A stretch of 64,000 nt of DNA. It comes from Bombus terrestris. Lineage: Eukaryota; Arthropoda; Insecta; Hymenoptera; Apidae. A program made the translations under genes and the position numbers. Location: assembly GCF_910591885.1 (NCBI RefSeq), contig NC_063277.1, forward strand, positions 1,922,001 to 1,986,000. Direction: 5' to 3'. Of this stretch, positions 51,782-63,600 are shown piece by piece; the first letter of the stretch is position 1, and every line of letters starts with the position of its first letter. The notes beneath the pieces are model-generated. The model made no database searches and had not been told where the DNA came from. It saw nothing but the letters and a program-made list of their open reading frames with translations.

Positions 51782-54495
51782 ATGCCAGGCATCCGAGGTC
51801 TTTTGTTCGTCTTTTGGTGCCTCGATATCCTCGCGATCTGTGCCACGGACAACACGACCCACGCTCCGAGGACCCTGTCGAGGCGCAAAAGGTACTTGAT
51901 TTTTCCGGAAGGCAGCAACGTGCAGGTACGTTACGATTTATATATTAGGTTGTCCGGAAAGTGTCTTTCTTTTACAGACACGTCTTTTACAACGATACAC
52001 CTTTATACAAACATGAAACCTAATCTGTCGCACGTTGTGATCTTTATTTCGATAGAACAAAATGGATCATACGTAATTCGATACAATAATATAAAAGGGA
52101 AAATGTTGTGCATCCATTATTTCCTTATAAAATGAAAGAAACTTTTTGGACGACCTAATATTTAATTATAACCTAATATCATTAGAAAATATGAATCCTT
52201 GGGATTATAATATATTATTTTGAGTTATATAAATAAAATGATTCAGCGGGATTGTAATAGCGCAGCGTACGGTTCACATATCTATCATATTTATCGAGAT
52301 TAATCAGTCTTTTAGCCTCTTAATTCTTATGACTTTTTATATTAATAAATAATTACGTTTGTAAACGTTTAAAAGCTTAAGATACAACATCAGAGCTACA
52401 AGAAGATAGATCGTAATACAACCAAGGAAAACGCTGAAAACAAAATTGTACATTTTTGCATCGGTTAAATCGAACAGCTGTTAATCCCTTAACATCGGCT
52501 TAACAGCTCATTGCGATATTAATTTAAAGAATTCCATTTTAAAAAATACCTTATTATTATTTATCGATGGTAGTGTACACTTGCCTATATTTACTGTTGA
52601 GGTTATCTGATAGAGGAACGCGTGGATGAATTTGTAATAGAATATATATATTGAAGTAAGTATAAGTATAAATGCAGCAGTGTTGCATTGCAATAGAATG
52701 TGATAGGTAGAATTTATAGCAAAGGACATTACCAAAAATTAGCCTTGGTGTATAGCTGAAAGTTACAAGAAACAGCAATAAAAATCTACTTATAGCTTTT
52801 TTGTTTCTAGATCTTGTAACCCAAAACAACATTCACATTCAAGGGCACAATAATATGTACCTCTCATTTTTTCTCATTTTTTTGCTTCACTAAATTTTAT
52901 TTTCCTCGTAACGGCGGTGTCCAAGTCCCGAGTATACAACAGAAAGAGACGTAGAGTTTTCCTAGAAGTAATTACTTCAACATTTACATATTTTTCATTC
53001 ATACATGTTTTTAGACACGAATAACAAGGATATAGACAATTAATTTTTGTAAAAGTGTTGCTTATTATTTGTATAAATTTTCAGATTCGCGAGGCCGTGT
53101 TACTAATTTTTGGCTTCTTTTTTCTGTTCTTTAGTTGGTGTTTTGCTTAACAGTAGGAACCTACGCGAAAGAGAACGATGTGGTGATGGGGTTAACTGCA
53201 GCTCTAGCCTGGGAGTTGCCGAGCAAAGTCGACGAGAAGGTTGCGCAGTTGCTTCATCGAAAGAGCAGAAGCGTCATGTTCCCGAAGATAGAGGCTTTAC
53301 TGCAATCGTAAGTAAGTCAATTTACCGCCAGTGTTTTCAACTTCCGGCCTTTCTTTCGGTTCAAATAACATCACTCCCGTTTGTTTTGTTTGGGGCAAGT
53401 TTAATGAAGATTTGATCTCGCTTCTTCGTCCATCTTATATCATAAAATTCGTCACTAGATTCAGGGATTTCCTCGTTTATTACACTAGCTTCCATTATTA
53501 TCGGTTTGTGCAACTTGCAATCGCGGAATTCTCTCGAATTAGTCAGGAAATAGGGTATCATATAAATCATGAAAGGAGAAAAGCGGCGAGTATAGAAACT
53601 CTGAAGGACTACCACCTTTTTTCCCCCTTCCCTCTGGTCTTTTTGTTTCTATTCGGCGAAAGCTCGCTTTTCATTCGTTCCCGAAGCGTGACGTAACATG
53701 CAAATGGAACCCTTTTTCGCCGGCCGCCACATGCAAATGCGTGGCAGGCGCAAGAATTATCATGCGGAACGTGCGAGAATAACGAAACAGAAGGACGCTT
53801 GGTTTGATTTCGTTCTCGTTATTGTATAACGCCTTCTTTTTTTTTTCGTGATTCGTATTTACGATGTGATATGGATAACACGATAGACTCGCGGATATTA
53901 AATAAATGACATTGGTGATAGGCCGAGTTATCAAAAAAAAAAAAAACTAAAAACTTTTCAACGAAAGAGTAAGTACTTCCAGTGAGTGTGGAGTTTTCAG
54001 GGGAAGGATCATGATACGTAGAATCGTTTAATTTTCCGGTTTCTTCTGTTTCCGTGTGCTCTTATATTCTCTTTTAATAAAGTTTCGTTTTATGAACAGA
54101 TACTGTTGAGCAGTTCCCGAACAAAGTATCACTTCATAGAAACGTTATCCTTCGTGTAGAAATTTAATTAACGTCATTGGGGCGAACAGACAACTTGATT
54201 GATATTCCTCGTCGTAGCTTTTCAAGAACTTTGTATCGCTTTTATCGCTCCATTACCGGAAATATTGATTTCACGCGTTCTTTGTAAAAATGTGAGGTTT
54301 TTAAATAAAAGCTTATTCACAGCACTGGCCTGGATGGAAGAGCTTGCGTGCTGAAAGCTCTGTGCGAGGCCGCCCAGAGGAACCCTTCGGATCTTGGGAA
54401 AGGGAGCCTGGTTCAAGAGCTATTGCACGCCATCTTCACGTGAGTATCTTATTTAATTCATCTCTGTCAACTTGATATTTTATGGTTCTGGATAA

Positions 54496-54536
<41 letters not shown>

Positions 54537-55664
54537 TGTTTCATTAAGCATTTGAAATCTTCACTTTAAAAATGCTTTGTACGACATTTCTATAAAAAGT
54601 AGATCGATAATGACTATCGAAACTGCAGTTCATATTCATAATTGTATTAATAGGAAATGCAGCGTATGAATGCGAAACGAAGCAACGATAACGTATAGTA
54701 ATTACATCGTTAATATTCATTGAAGTATTTACGTTAATATTAAGCGAAATACTGAATCGCGAAAAAGGCGGATGTTCTGTGTGTACGTGCTTCTATTGCA
54801 CGTAATAACTACGAGTATATTTAATGACAAGGTAGATCGATCTGACTAATTCGAACAGTTACTAAATCGTAGCGACTATGAGACTGAAACGTCTGGCTGG
54901 TCGGCATATAATCAATTAAAGGGATTAATCAAGCGAAACGATTGAGTTACGAATGATGCCGGATCCATGAAATCGGTTAACCACCGTTTGACGAACCGAT
55001 TTAGCTACTCCGAATAGATCGCCATCATCACCGTGTTCCATTTCCAAATCATCTCCTATCGTTACTATTCACTGGTCTCCTTATAAAATATCAGCCGAAA
55101 ATATTACTCTTAAATTTCATTCACTCAAATTACCGATTGCTCATAAGATATTAGAACGGTCTATAAGTTGTCAGGCTTTTGTGTTATTACATTTAGATAC
55201 CACCAACTTTGTGCCATATATTAAAATGAAATATATGATAAATACGAATAATAATTTTGCCAACAATCACGACATATTTTTACTTCTTACAAAAAAGGTT
55301 ACTGACAACTAGCCAAAGTTTCACACACCTAGTTTTCCACTTTTCCACAGATAAGACAAAAATCCAACAGCTAAACGTATTTACAAGATAAGAGAATTAT
55401 CTGTCTCGGGTAACTTTCATCGAAAGAAGCAGATCGAGGACTTCCGAAATCGAAGCCCGTATTCGTTCGACGAGGCAATCTCGTCTCGTCAGTTCCATTC
55501 GGCTACCTTAAAATCCTATTTTCCTTTCTTACAGGCTGCCTAGGGACGGCGGGCGTTTCGAACGATCGGAAGATCAAGCTTACGAGCAGGCGCACCAGAG
55601 CGGACAGGATTGCGGCCATCTTTATCCGACTTGCCGTCACTCCATTTACGAGCTCGAGTTCTGA
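51782..55664 (+). CDS. gene F: secreted DM4/DM12-family protein, 187 aa, 4 exons (canonical member)
   Basis: Exons 51782-51925, 53135-53307, 54323-54439 and 55535-55664; introns in phases 0, 2 and 2, of 1209, 1015 and 1095 bp. Residues 1 to about 21 are a signal peptide. RRKR (34-37) is a furin-like site directly before YLIFPEGSNVQ, the textbook family segment. Exon 2 reads LVFCLTVGTYAKENDVVMGL and AWELPSK, then RKSR (90-93). Exon 3 carries GLDGRACVLKALCEAAQ (C114, C120) and QELLHAIFT. Exon 4 carries QDCGHLYPTC (C171, C178) and a short tail. An extra cysteine (C52) at the start of exon 2 is shared with G (C59) but absent from the other genes. AATAAA lies at 56039-56044. Intron 1 holds a mariner element that begins 19 bp after the exon ends, and a copia-type solo LTR in antisense. 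Function unknown; extracellular by signal peptide. Confidence 0.93.
51945..52158. mobile_element. mariner-type miniature element (214 bp), TTAGGTTGTCC family, at the 5' end of intron 1 of gene F
   Basis: The left end TTAGGTTGTCCGGAAAGTGT is matched by an inverted right end (AAACTTTTTGGACGACCTAA). TA flanks both sides (51943-51944 and 52159-52160). It is inverted relative to 45177-45388. It starts only 19 bp after exon 1, so it follows the splice donor almost directly. Confidence 0.9.
52595..52982 (-). mobile_element. copia-type solo LTR, copy 3, antisense in intron 1 of gene F
   Basis: Read on the minus strand it begins TGTTGAAGTAATTACTTC and ends CCTCAACA-like (ATAACCTCAACA). It is flanked by a perfect 5-bp target duplication TTTAC (52590-52594 and 52983-52987). 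Similar along most of its length to 14001-14413 and 29065-29492, with more divergence in the middle. Confidence 0.87.
54500..54533. repeat. (TA)17 microsatellite in intron 3 of gene F
   Basis: An uninterrupted TA tract of 34 bp. Confidence 0.95.
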
Positions 55665-58600
55665 GGCCAAAGTAACCAGGAATTGAACGCATTCGTATGC
55701 GTGTGCAAACGTTGACCGCGTTTCACGGGTGGACTTTTCCTGGCTGCTCGCCCGTTCCACGCTGATTTTTCAACCTGAACCACACCACCACTCTTCCGTT
55801 TTCGATGCAACTTAGTTCGCATGATTGTGCAACCAACTTGCGTGGATCTTTGTATCTTGGCTGCAATTTTGTGTCCAGTGCGAAGGACAGTCTTCTCGGA
55901 CAAACAGGATGTTCTCGGATATGACTGGTGCTTGGGTGAATTTTTGAATGTAGAACGTAGAATCGCGAGACGCGTCATGTTGTCGAGAAACTGATATACG
56001 TGTCTTCCCCTTAGCTAGTTTTGTTAATAGAAGAAATGAATAAAGAGACAGCTGCACCTTCTTAAACAACCTGTAAATTCATAGTCAAGTAATATTTGTG
56101 GCAATAGTTTTGCACTTTTGAATATGAAATCTTCACATTCAGAAATGCGATTTAAATGTTGTTGCTGTCTCTTTGTTATAAATGATTCGATAGTTGAAGA
56201 GAGGCATACTTACTCTCACATGACAAACATTGTTATTCAGAATTTTCTTCTGTTAAAGTCACTTTTTCGAGTTTTGAAGATCATCGATATCTTTTAGATA
56301 GAGTAGATATTTCCTAATGCACCTACCAGTGCATTATTCTATTCTTTATGAGAAAGTATTAAAGTAAAGTCACAGTATCTTGTGTTTATATTTTATTTTA
56401 TCTTGCAATAATTAACGGCTAATTTCAGAGAAAGTGAAAAGAAATATATTCTGTTCTAACGCGAGAGAAAGATTATTAAAGCTTTGCGGGAATAATTTGT
56501 AACACGCAGTTCTAGTACGACTAAGGTACAGGCTCAGTCCAAAGTGATATTTGGAACAAAGGCTGTTCTTTACTAATCTATTTAAAAAGAGGAGCTTGGA
56601 ATTAACGAGCAAAGCTGCATGTTTATACCCATAATTCTATCGTTTCTCTTATTTTTAATCGAATTAAAGTGCTTCAAACGGTCCATTTTTCTTTTCCCCA
56701 ATATTTTATGCGGTTCATTCAACGATTTCGCGGCTGAATTTCAAAGATTTCACGGTCGATCTTTCGTCGGTTGTATATTTCATCTGTATATCGCGGCAAA
56801 CGTCACCGTTGTCGACGACACGTAATTCGTTTTGCATTAACAAAATGGTGAACCGAGTGACCGCGGATTTATAGTTCATTTCGGTGGAGTGGTGCCGCCG
56901 GGAGCCCGTCATTCTCAACCCTTTTGTAAACGGACCGGACGGAAAAATAAAAGGAAGGAAAAGAAAAATGGAACAGAACGAAAAAAAAGACGAAACCTGC
57001 GTTATTTAAATGTCCAATATTTAACCAGCAAATATAACGACTAAACGCATTCGTGACGTTTATTTTCTTTTTTTTTTTTATGTTGTTAATCCAAGTACAT
57101 CGCACGTAGAACACTAGCTTCAACGAAAAAAATCAAAATTTCCACTCGATTCTCTCGAGTAAAATAACTTTATCGCTGTAGTCCACTTTTTCACTGTTAC
57201 TTTAATCCGATTTATGTAGACTTTCATATGGATTTTGTTTTAAAGACTAAGGAGGGGGATAAGGTTTCGACGATAACAGAGAGATGGAGAGAGATAATTA
57301 AACTCATCCGTAGCAATTTGTAAACGCATTAACCTTCCAATTATGCAATTTCCAATGTTTACGCGATTCGCACGAGCTTTAATGGCGAATCTGAGGTAAC
57401 AAATTATTTTTGGTATTAATTGAAATGTTGTAATATCGCGTAAAGAGCATGATTTTCGTATCGTCAGGTCGATGTAGATACAGCTGAGTCAGTTGTACAA
57501 TGCATTCGTTGGTACCATCGAGATAAAATTTGAATGGAATCCTGCTTTCGCCGTTCCTTTTCCAATTCAATAAAAAGGAAGGCTCGGATAAAATTATATT
57601 CACTTTTAAAAAGTAAAAGATGTATCCTGCCTAATATGAAAATGTTCCATCAATAAAGTTTGAAGCCATAATATACATTCTGCCCTTGCTTTTTGTCAGA
57701 GGATCCTCTATGTTCTTTCACAAAAACCTCTCAAGAAAATTGGACCAAGATCGTCATTCTATGAACCTGATGTTGAAACTCATTTTTTAAAATTAAAGAT
57801 TGTTCGCGAGGAAATTAAACTTTGATGATCTGCAACAAAGGAATGAAAATGAGATACGTCGCTTCGTTAATAGAAAAATCTTTCTCCAAGTTATTCTTAA
57901 AATACAAATTGGCAAAGTATAGCACAGTGGACGTACGTAGTGACGTGTATACTAAATAATAAAACGCACAATACTGTTGCTATATCTTTGGCAAAAGTCA
58001 GGTCCCAACGTGGTGCCATATATGACGTGAGTGGATTTTATTCGAACAATGAATAAGGTTTTATTTTGCTACACATGGAATGTTACTGACGACGAGAACA
58101 AAAGCATAAGCACTATTGCGAGTTACTAATGTACTCATTCGAGTGCACACACAAACACATACACACAAGTGAGATGTAAGTATTCTCAACATCTTTTAAT
58201 AGACAATTTAAAATAGTCTTCCTATTTCACAGGAAGATAATAAATGTAAGTTGTAATTATGTCTTGCTACAAATCGAGTAAAGTATGCCAATAGTCATGA
58301 ATGGTATTGTATATTAGATGAAAATATACAATTACCTACGTCTATATGTGAGTGTAATCTATACAATGTCAATAATTTCTCTCATTTTCTACGCTGGTTT
58401 ATCATTTTTCCCTCTTTATAAAATTCCTATCGCGACAAGTTCCATTATTTTTTAACCGCAATCCAAAAAGAAATCGCATCGCTTATAGGACGACCTAATT
58501 TAGATTGGTTTTACGAGGGTGTTAAAAGGAGATTACTACAATTATGAAAAAAACGCTAATCAAAATGGCAAAGTCCGAGTAATTCGCGACAACTCAGAAC

Positions 58601-60684
58601 GATACACGGTAATACTACGGCAAACCTTGATGCTCTGTCGAAAGGAGCGAGAGAAAGAATAATATCGCGGTCATGAACAAATTCGCAATTCCGTACAGCT
58701 TGAACGGTGGCCGGTTCCAATTATATTTTTGGCCAGCGATTCCAGTGTGAAATTTCACAATTTCCTAGGTCGAAAGAGGGATGCCAATGCCCATCGTTCT
58801 AATTACTTAGCGAGCTCGCGGAACGATGATCCGGCGTGATCTTTCCTTCATTTCTATTAATCCCTCCTGGTCGTGGATCGTATCGCGTAATTCATTTTCG
58901 CCCGCCAGTAGCCGCGCGACGCCATGCCACGCAGAGCGGACAAGCTCTTTGCTCGTTGCTATTTATGCGGACGATATCGGCGAAAATCCATTTACGTTAT
59001 TCATACAACGCGGCCTGCTTTTGTGCGCCGATGTCGATTAATATTTAACGGCCACGCTTTTTAATATTTCGCTTCTCGTAATCTATGTCGAAAATATGGA
59101 TTGCGCGAGCCTTTTCAGAATCCTCCCCCTTGCCTATTTGGATTCTATCTGCTGTCGTAATTAAAGGAAAGCAAGAAATACAAGGGATGTAAGAGCGATG
59201 GAAGGGATGGATAGAAAGGATGTGGTTCGTTCAGAGTTTGTTAATCAACTGATCGGTAATGATACGTAATAGCAATCTAAATGTTTTTCTCTAAACATAA
59301 ATTTATTGTGCTGAAAGGAAACGGAATAGAGAAAGTACGAGGTAATCGAAGATAATTGGTGATAACTTGTATCATATGTTTATAAATTACTAATGAATCT
59401 TATCGAGATATATTTAATTCTGTGTGCTACAGCAGATCAGCCGCGCAGTAGTGTTGCACATGCATGTGTACGACTACGTGTGTGAGTATGTATGTGAGTA
59501 TGCGCGTGCGCAGCGTCTCGTAGAAGAAAAGAATGTCAGTGTTCCGTGCGTATGGTAAAAGTGAGACTAGAAGAGCGCTGAAACACGTGTAATGGGTATC
59601 CATGTATATCTTCTAAATCATATCTTAAATAAATACAAAACTATTTTATTATCATCTCTACACGTAATGAAAGTGTTTCTACATATTTATTTCGGCGATT
59701 ACGATTCACAATTCTCAACAAATCTTAACCAAATTACTTGTAATAACTGGCGACACAAGTAGAAAACGTCTTCTTGCAAAATGTGTTCACAGCGACTATT
59801 ATTTATATTTAATATACACATTCCGTTATGGGAATGTTAAAAAGGTGTATTCGTAGAAGATAGGTAACATACGATTTCTAAGAATGAATTTTTCGACGTG
59901 TATTCCTTTGCAACAAATTGTAGATTACGACAAGCGCGTAAGAAGCTGGAAAATTCGCAAATCTTGAGAACCAATTGTTTACTGTTTTCATTTTTTTAAA
60001 ATTAAATTTATCATTGGATTATGGAAATTAATCATTGGATCAGTAACCAATGATTAAAGACGATACTTTCGACAAGAAAGAGAACTTTCCGATCATTCAC
60101 ATGGAAAAGTTAATAATACACTTCGTATCGTACTGTTCTTTTCGAAACATTCGAGCAAGTTCGCTGTAAATCTTGCGAGTGAAGTTTCGGGTACGAAGAT
60201 TCGGTGGAACTTTCAACAAGTTGACACTTTTTCGAGATTAATCTTCCGTTAAGTAGATCTTCCCAGAGAGCCGCCGTATCCCAACAGAGTAATTTATCTG
60301 CGAGAGATTGAAAAACGTAGTTTAGGGACAGAATCTCTTCTACGGTTAGTTGTCCCATAGTCCCCTCCGAGACACAATATCGTTGGAACACAGTTCCTTA
60401 AATACGCTAGTCCATGTCGAGCAGTAAAAAGTATATTCAGGGCTAGTTAAAATCGAGCACAATCCTACTGCTACATTTTAACGACTAATTTAAGGCGATT
60501 TAACGATGCCGCCTTAAACTGTCCCGCTAAACGACCGAGGAACGGTCTAACCACCATTACCCGTCATTATATCATCCGGCATTTCGAGTCACTTAACGTC
60601 TTCTTCGAGGCAAGGAACACGTTCACCGATTTCTCCTGCGTTGACCGAAGCAATTGCGCACTGTTTAACGAACCACCCGACACT
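55665..60684. other. intergenic between genes F and G
   Basis: Contains the presumed 3' UTR of F, a solo LTR (59421-59720, listed separately), an isolated mariner-like end near 58490 (GGACGACCTAA) and AT-rich sequence. A 93-codon minus-strand frame (60110-60391) just upstream of gene G has no recognisable domain. Confidence 0.5.
59421..59720 (+). mobile_element. solo LTR, copy 2 of the family at 184-477
   Basis: Begins TGTGTGCTAC and ends TCTCAACA. Aligned blocks with copy 1 include GCGCAGCGTCTCG-like, TTAAATAAAT..AAAACTATTTTA and ATTTATTTCGGCGATTA. AATAAA is at 59628-59633. The flanks are ATTC and AATC, so the target duplication is imperfect, unlike copy 1. Confidence 0.7.
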
Positions 60685-63600
60685 ATGTGTCTCTTGTTTT
60701 TTATACTCTGCATCGAACTTTTGTATTCTAACGTCTTAGTCTCTGGCGAGTGGACGAAGGGAGAGGAAATGAGGAATAAAAGCGTTGGAAGGTCGAAGAG
60801 AGAGTTCGAGGGCGAGTACCTAGTGTTTCCGGAAGGCAGCAACATTCAAGTGAGTCTACTTCTTGATGAAACTTCCCGACTATCCTAGAACATCGTTACT
60901 TCCCTTTAATAACATCGTGGAAAACTCGGTTACAACGTTACATCCTGTGAATCACGCATACACGTCCGTTCTTGGCCGCATCTTAACTGGATAAGTTGCC
61001 GGAAGTTGCGCCGTAAACGATGCTCTGATAATTTCTAATAAGCGGGCTGGCCTGAAGCTGGCTGCGTTTCGGCCGTGAGTCCTTTAGCTTCGTGTGTTCG
61101 GAACGTTCCCATGGAAAATTCAAGCGCTAAAAGGAGCTGAAAGCAGCTTCTCCTTGGAGCGTCGGTAATTGGGTGAGATGAATTGTTGATAGGAACGGAA
61201 ATTCGAATGCGGGCTAACGTTTAACAATCAATAAAGCGTCGGTGTGACACGGTGAACTTTGACACTGTGCACCATCTTCCTCCACACTTTGCCGTTTCAT
61301 TGCGTGCATCTTTCCTCGCCGATAAAACTTCATTGCTTCCCATTCATCGGAGCGCTCGAACCACATTTTATCGACGAACGAACCACTTCTTTCCATTTAC
61401 CAATTGCTGTCGGCATCTTCTCACTCCAGAAATTACATCCACGTCTCATCCTTTACTTGACCACAGGCGTGTTTCTCCATTTCATCTTAAACAACTTGGC
61501 AAATTTCGAGCCGGCTGTTGCATCTAACATCCCTAGAATGCCCGTTTCTGCCCACTATGTTTGCCCGTATCTAAACATACAGTGTGTCTTTATATGTCAG
61601 CGAAATTGCTGAAACGTACTTTGAATCGAATAGGTGGAAAAAGTTTATACGAATCCGTGATATGTTACAGAATAAAGGAGATCTTTCGAGAGACAAAAGA
61701 ATCTCCTTTCCAATTCAAATTTTTGTTCCTTTGTCATCGAGATTACTTACTTTGTTGATATTAGATTCGAAAAACATTCCTTCAACACTTTATAGAAAAT
61801 AAATAGCAATAATCGGGTTACGTATGATGACATTTAAAATGTATAATTTATAATATATCAGATATATCTAATGGCACACCGGAGTCTCTCCACATTGTAA
61901 AAGAACTAAAGTATAGTTATTACGATTTAAAACTTCACGTAGCCATGCGGATAATAACTGACACTTAAGACAGTGATAATTTCGTTAGGAAAGAAAGCAA
62001 AAAAAGTTTAAAGCTACGAAACCGAAAATTACATTTTATAAAATGTACACGATGGATATGGCTCCTTTCAAGCTTTGTAACTTCGTAGTAAGCCATTTTC
62101 AAATTCAAGTTTAGATAAATCTTTTTCGTCTGTTCATTCTACACGATATGTTGCATTAATTTCACACCAACCTCTGTAGAGACATTTCGTAAATCACTAA
62201 AGAAATCATCAAATCAAACTTGCACGTATCTCTCGAAAGAAATCATTCATTGGCCGATGTCAAACGTTCGATCGTGCGCAGCTGGTGTATTGCATGACCA
62301 TCTCTACCTACGCGAAGCCTGAGGGAATGTTCAACATTGGATTGACGGCTGGCCAGGCATGGGAGCTGCCCTCGAAGAGCACGCTGTCGAACACGTTCGG
62401 GGATTACCATCGTCGAAGCAGAAGGCAACTGTACCGTAAGATGGAGCTTCTTTTGGGAAGGTAAGTGGCGGGAGAAAAGGAGAAGGAAGGAAAGAAAAAA
62501 GAATTTCTTCCGTTTTCTGTCTACCCGTCTGTCTTTCCGGCCTGACGAGGCTTTCTCGAGCCCTTTGCACGCTTCGCCGCCCGATTTTCGTGCGATGAAG
62601 AATTCCAGACAAGTTTGTCGGTCGTTCCGTGTAGTCCGCTCGAACGATTCCTGAATCCACGAAGGGATCAAAGAGTATTATATTTACGAAACCCTTTGCT
62701 GGCTTTTGCAACGTGCATCTGCGCCGGTTTACCAATTTTCTTGCTGACTCCTGGAAACGTGTTCTTCCTTTACAATTTTTTAATGAGTTTGCTCGCGGAA
62801 ATTTTTCCACTCGAAAATATCGGTCTGAAAATTTCGAGGTTCTCTGGTTAATGAAGAATGTAGTCGTGAGTTTCTTTTAATCGATTACTTGACGAAAAAT
62901 TTTTAAGAGCCCTTCTGATAGATTTCTGCAAATCGGGAAGATCGCGTTCGAGAAACACTCGCGAGCTTTTTTCTTTAATCGATCCTTTGACAATAGCTTT
63001 TTCTAGATTTTGTTCCTGATGACTTTCCTCAATCGAAAGGTTTAGATTTGGAAAGTTGTTAGCCTTTCTGCTAAACGAAGAATATATACGTGAGTTCCTA
63101 TTCGAGAATCCCATAAGGGGATGATTGTTTCGATGTAAATCACCGATTGTTAACGCGCTATTCTGAAATAGCTTTAACTTCTTTTCACTGATAACAGAGC
63201 GACAAGGAAAGCTCTTAACGAAGTTGGTCGATGTAGATTCGATGCGCTTTTACGCTCGCCGCGGTCACTTAGATAGCAATTTGGATATCACGGCGCTCTT
63301 CCAGAACCTGGTGCCGCCCTATGAAATTAAATCCTCGGTTATACGAGATTGTGAAGGATATCGAAAACGCGATTAAATCGGTCGCGATCTTCAAAGGGAA
63401 TACTGGCAAAGGGCCCCATGCATTTACAATTAACCCGATCATCCTAGAACGATGCTAGTTACTTTTCTATTTTATCAGCGAACACGGCGATACATAAATT
63501 TATTTGACGATACAATATTTATCGTAGCGTCTTATATCTTAAATATTATAAAAGAAATTTTAATGTAGCCAACTTATACGTAGAATGATACAAAAGCAAT

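Noticed and set aside
57975..58191. Possible LTR on the minus strand (TGTTGAGAATAC...ATAGCAACA)
   Set aside because: Ends look LTR-like and the interior contains AATAAA motifs on the minus strand, but flanking bases (AATAC and TCTTT) are not a duplication and no second copy was seen.
60110..60391. Minus-strand 93-codon frame upstream of gene G
   Set aside because: No domain recognised; probably chance in the presumed promoter region of G.
63190..63376. 58-codon frame considered as exon 3 of gene G
   Set aside because: Lacks the DG-x-x-C-X5-C motif and the phase-compatible family order; the remaining exons of G are more likely outside the window.
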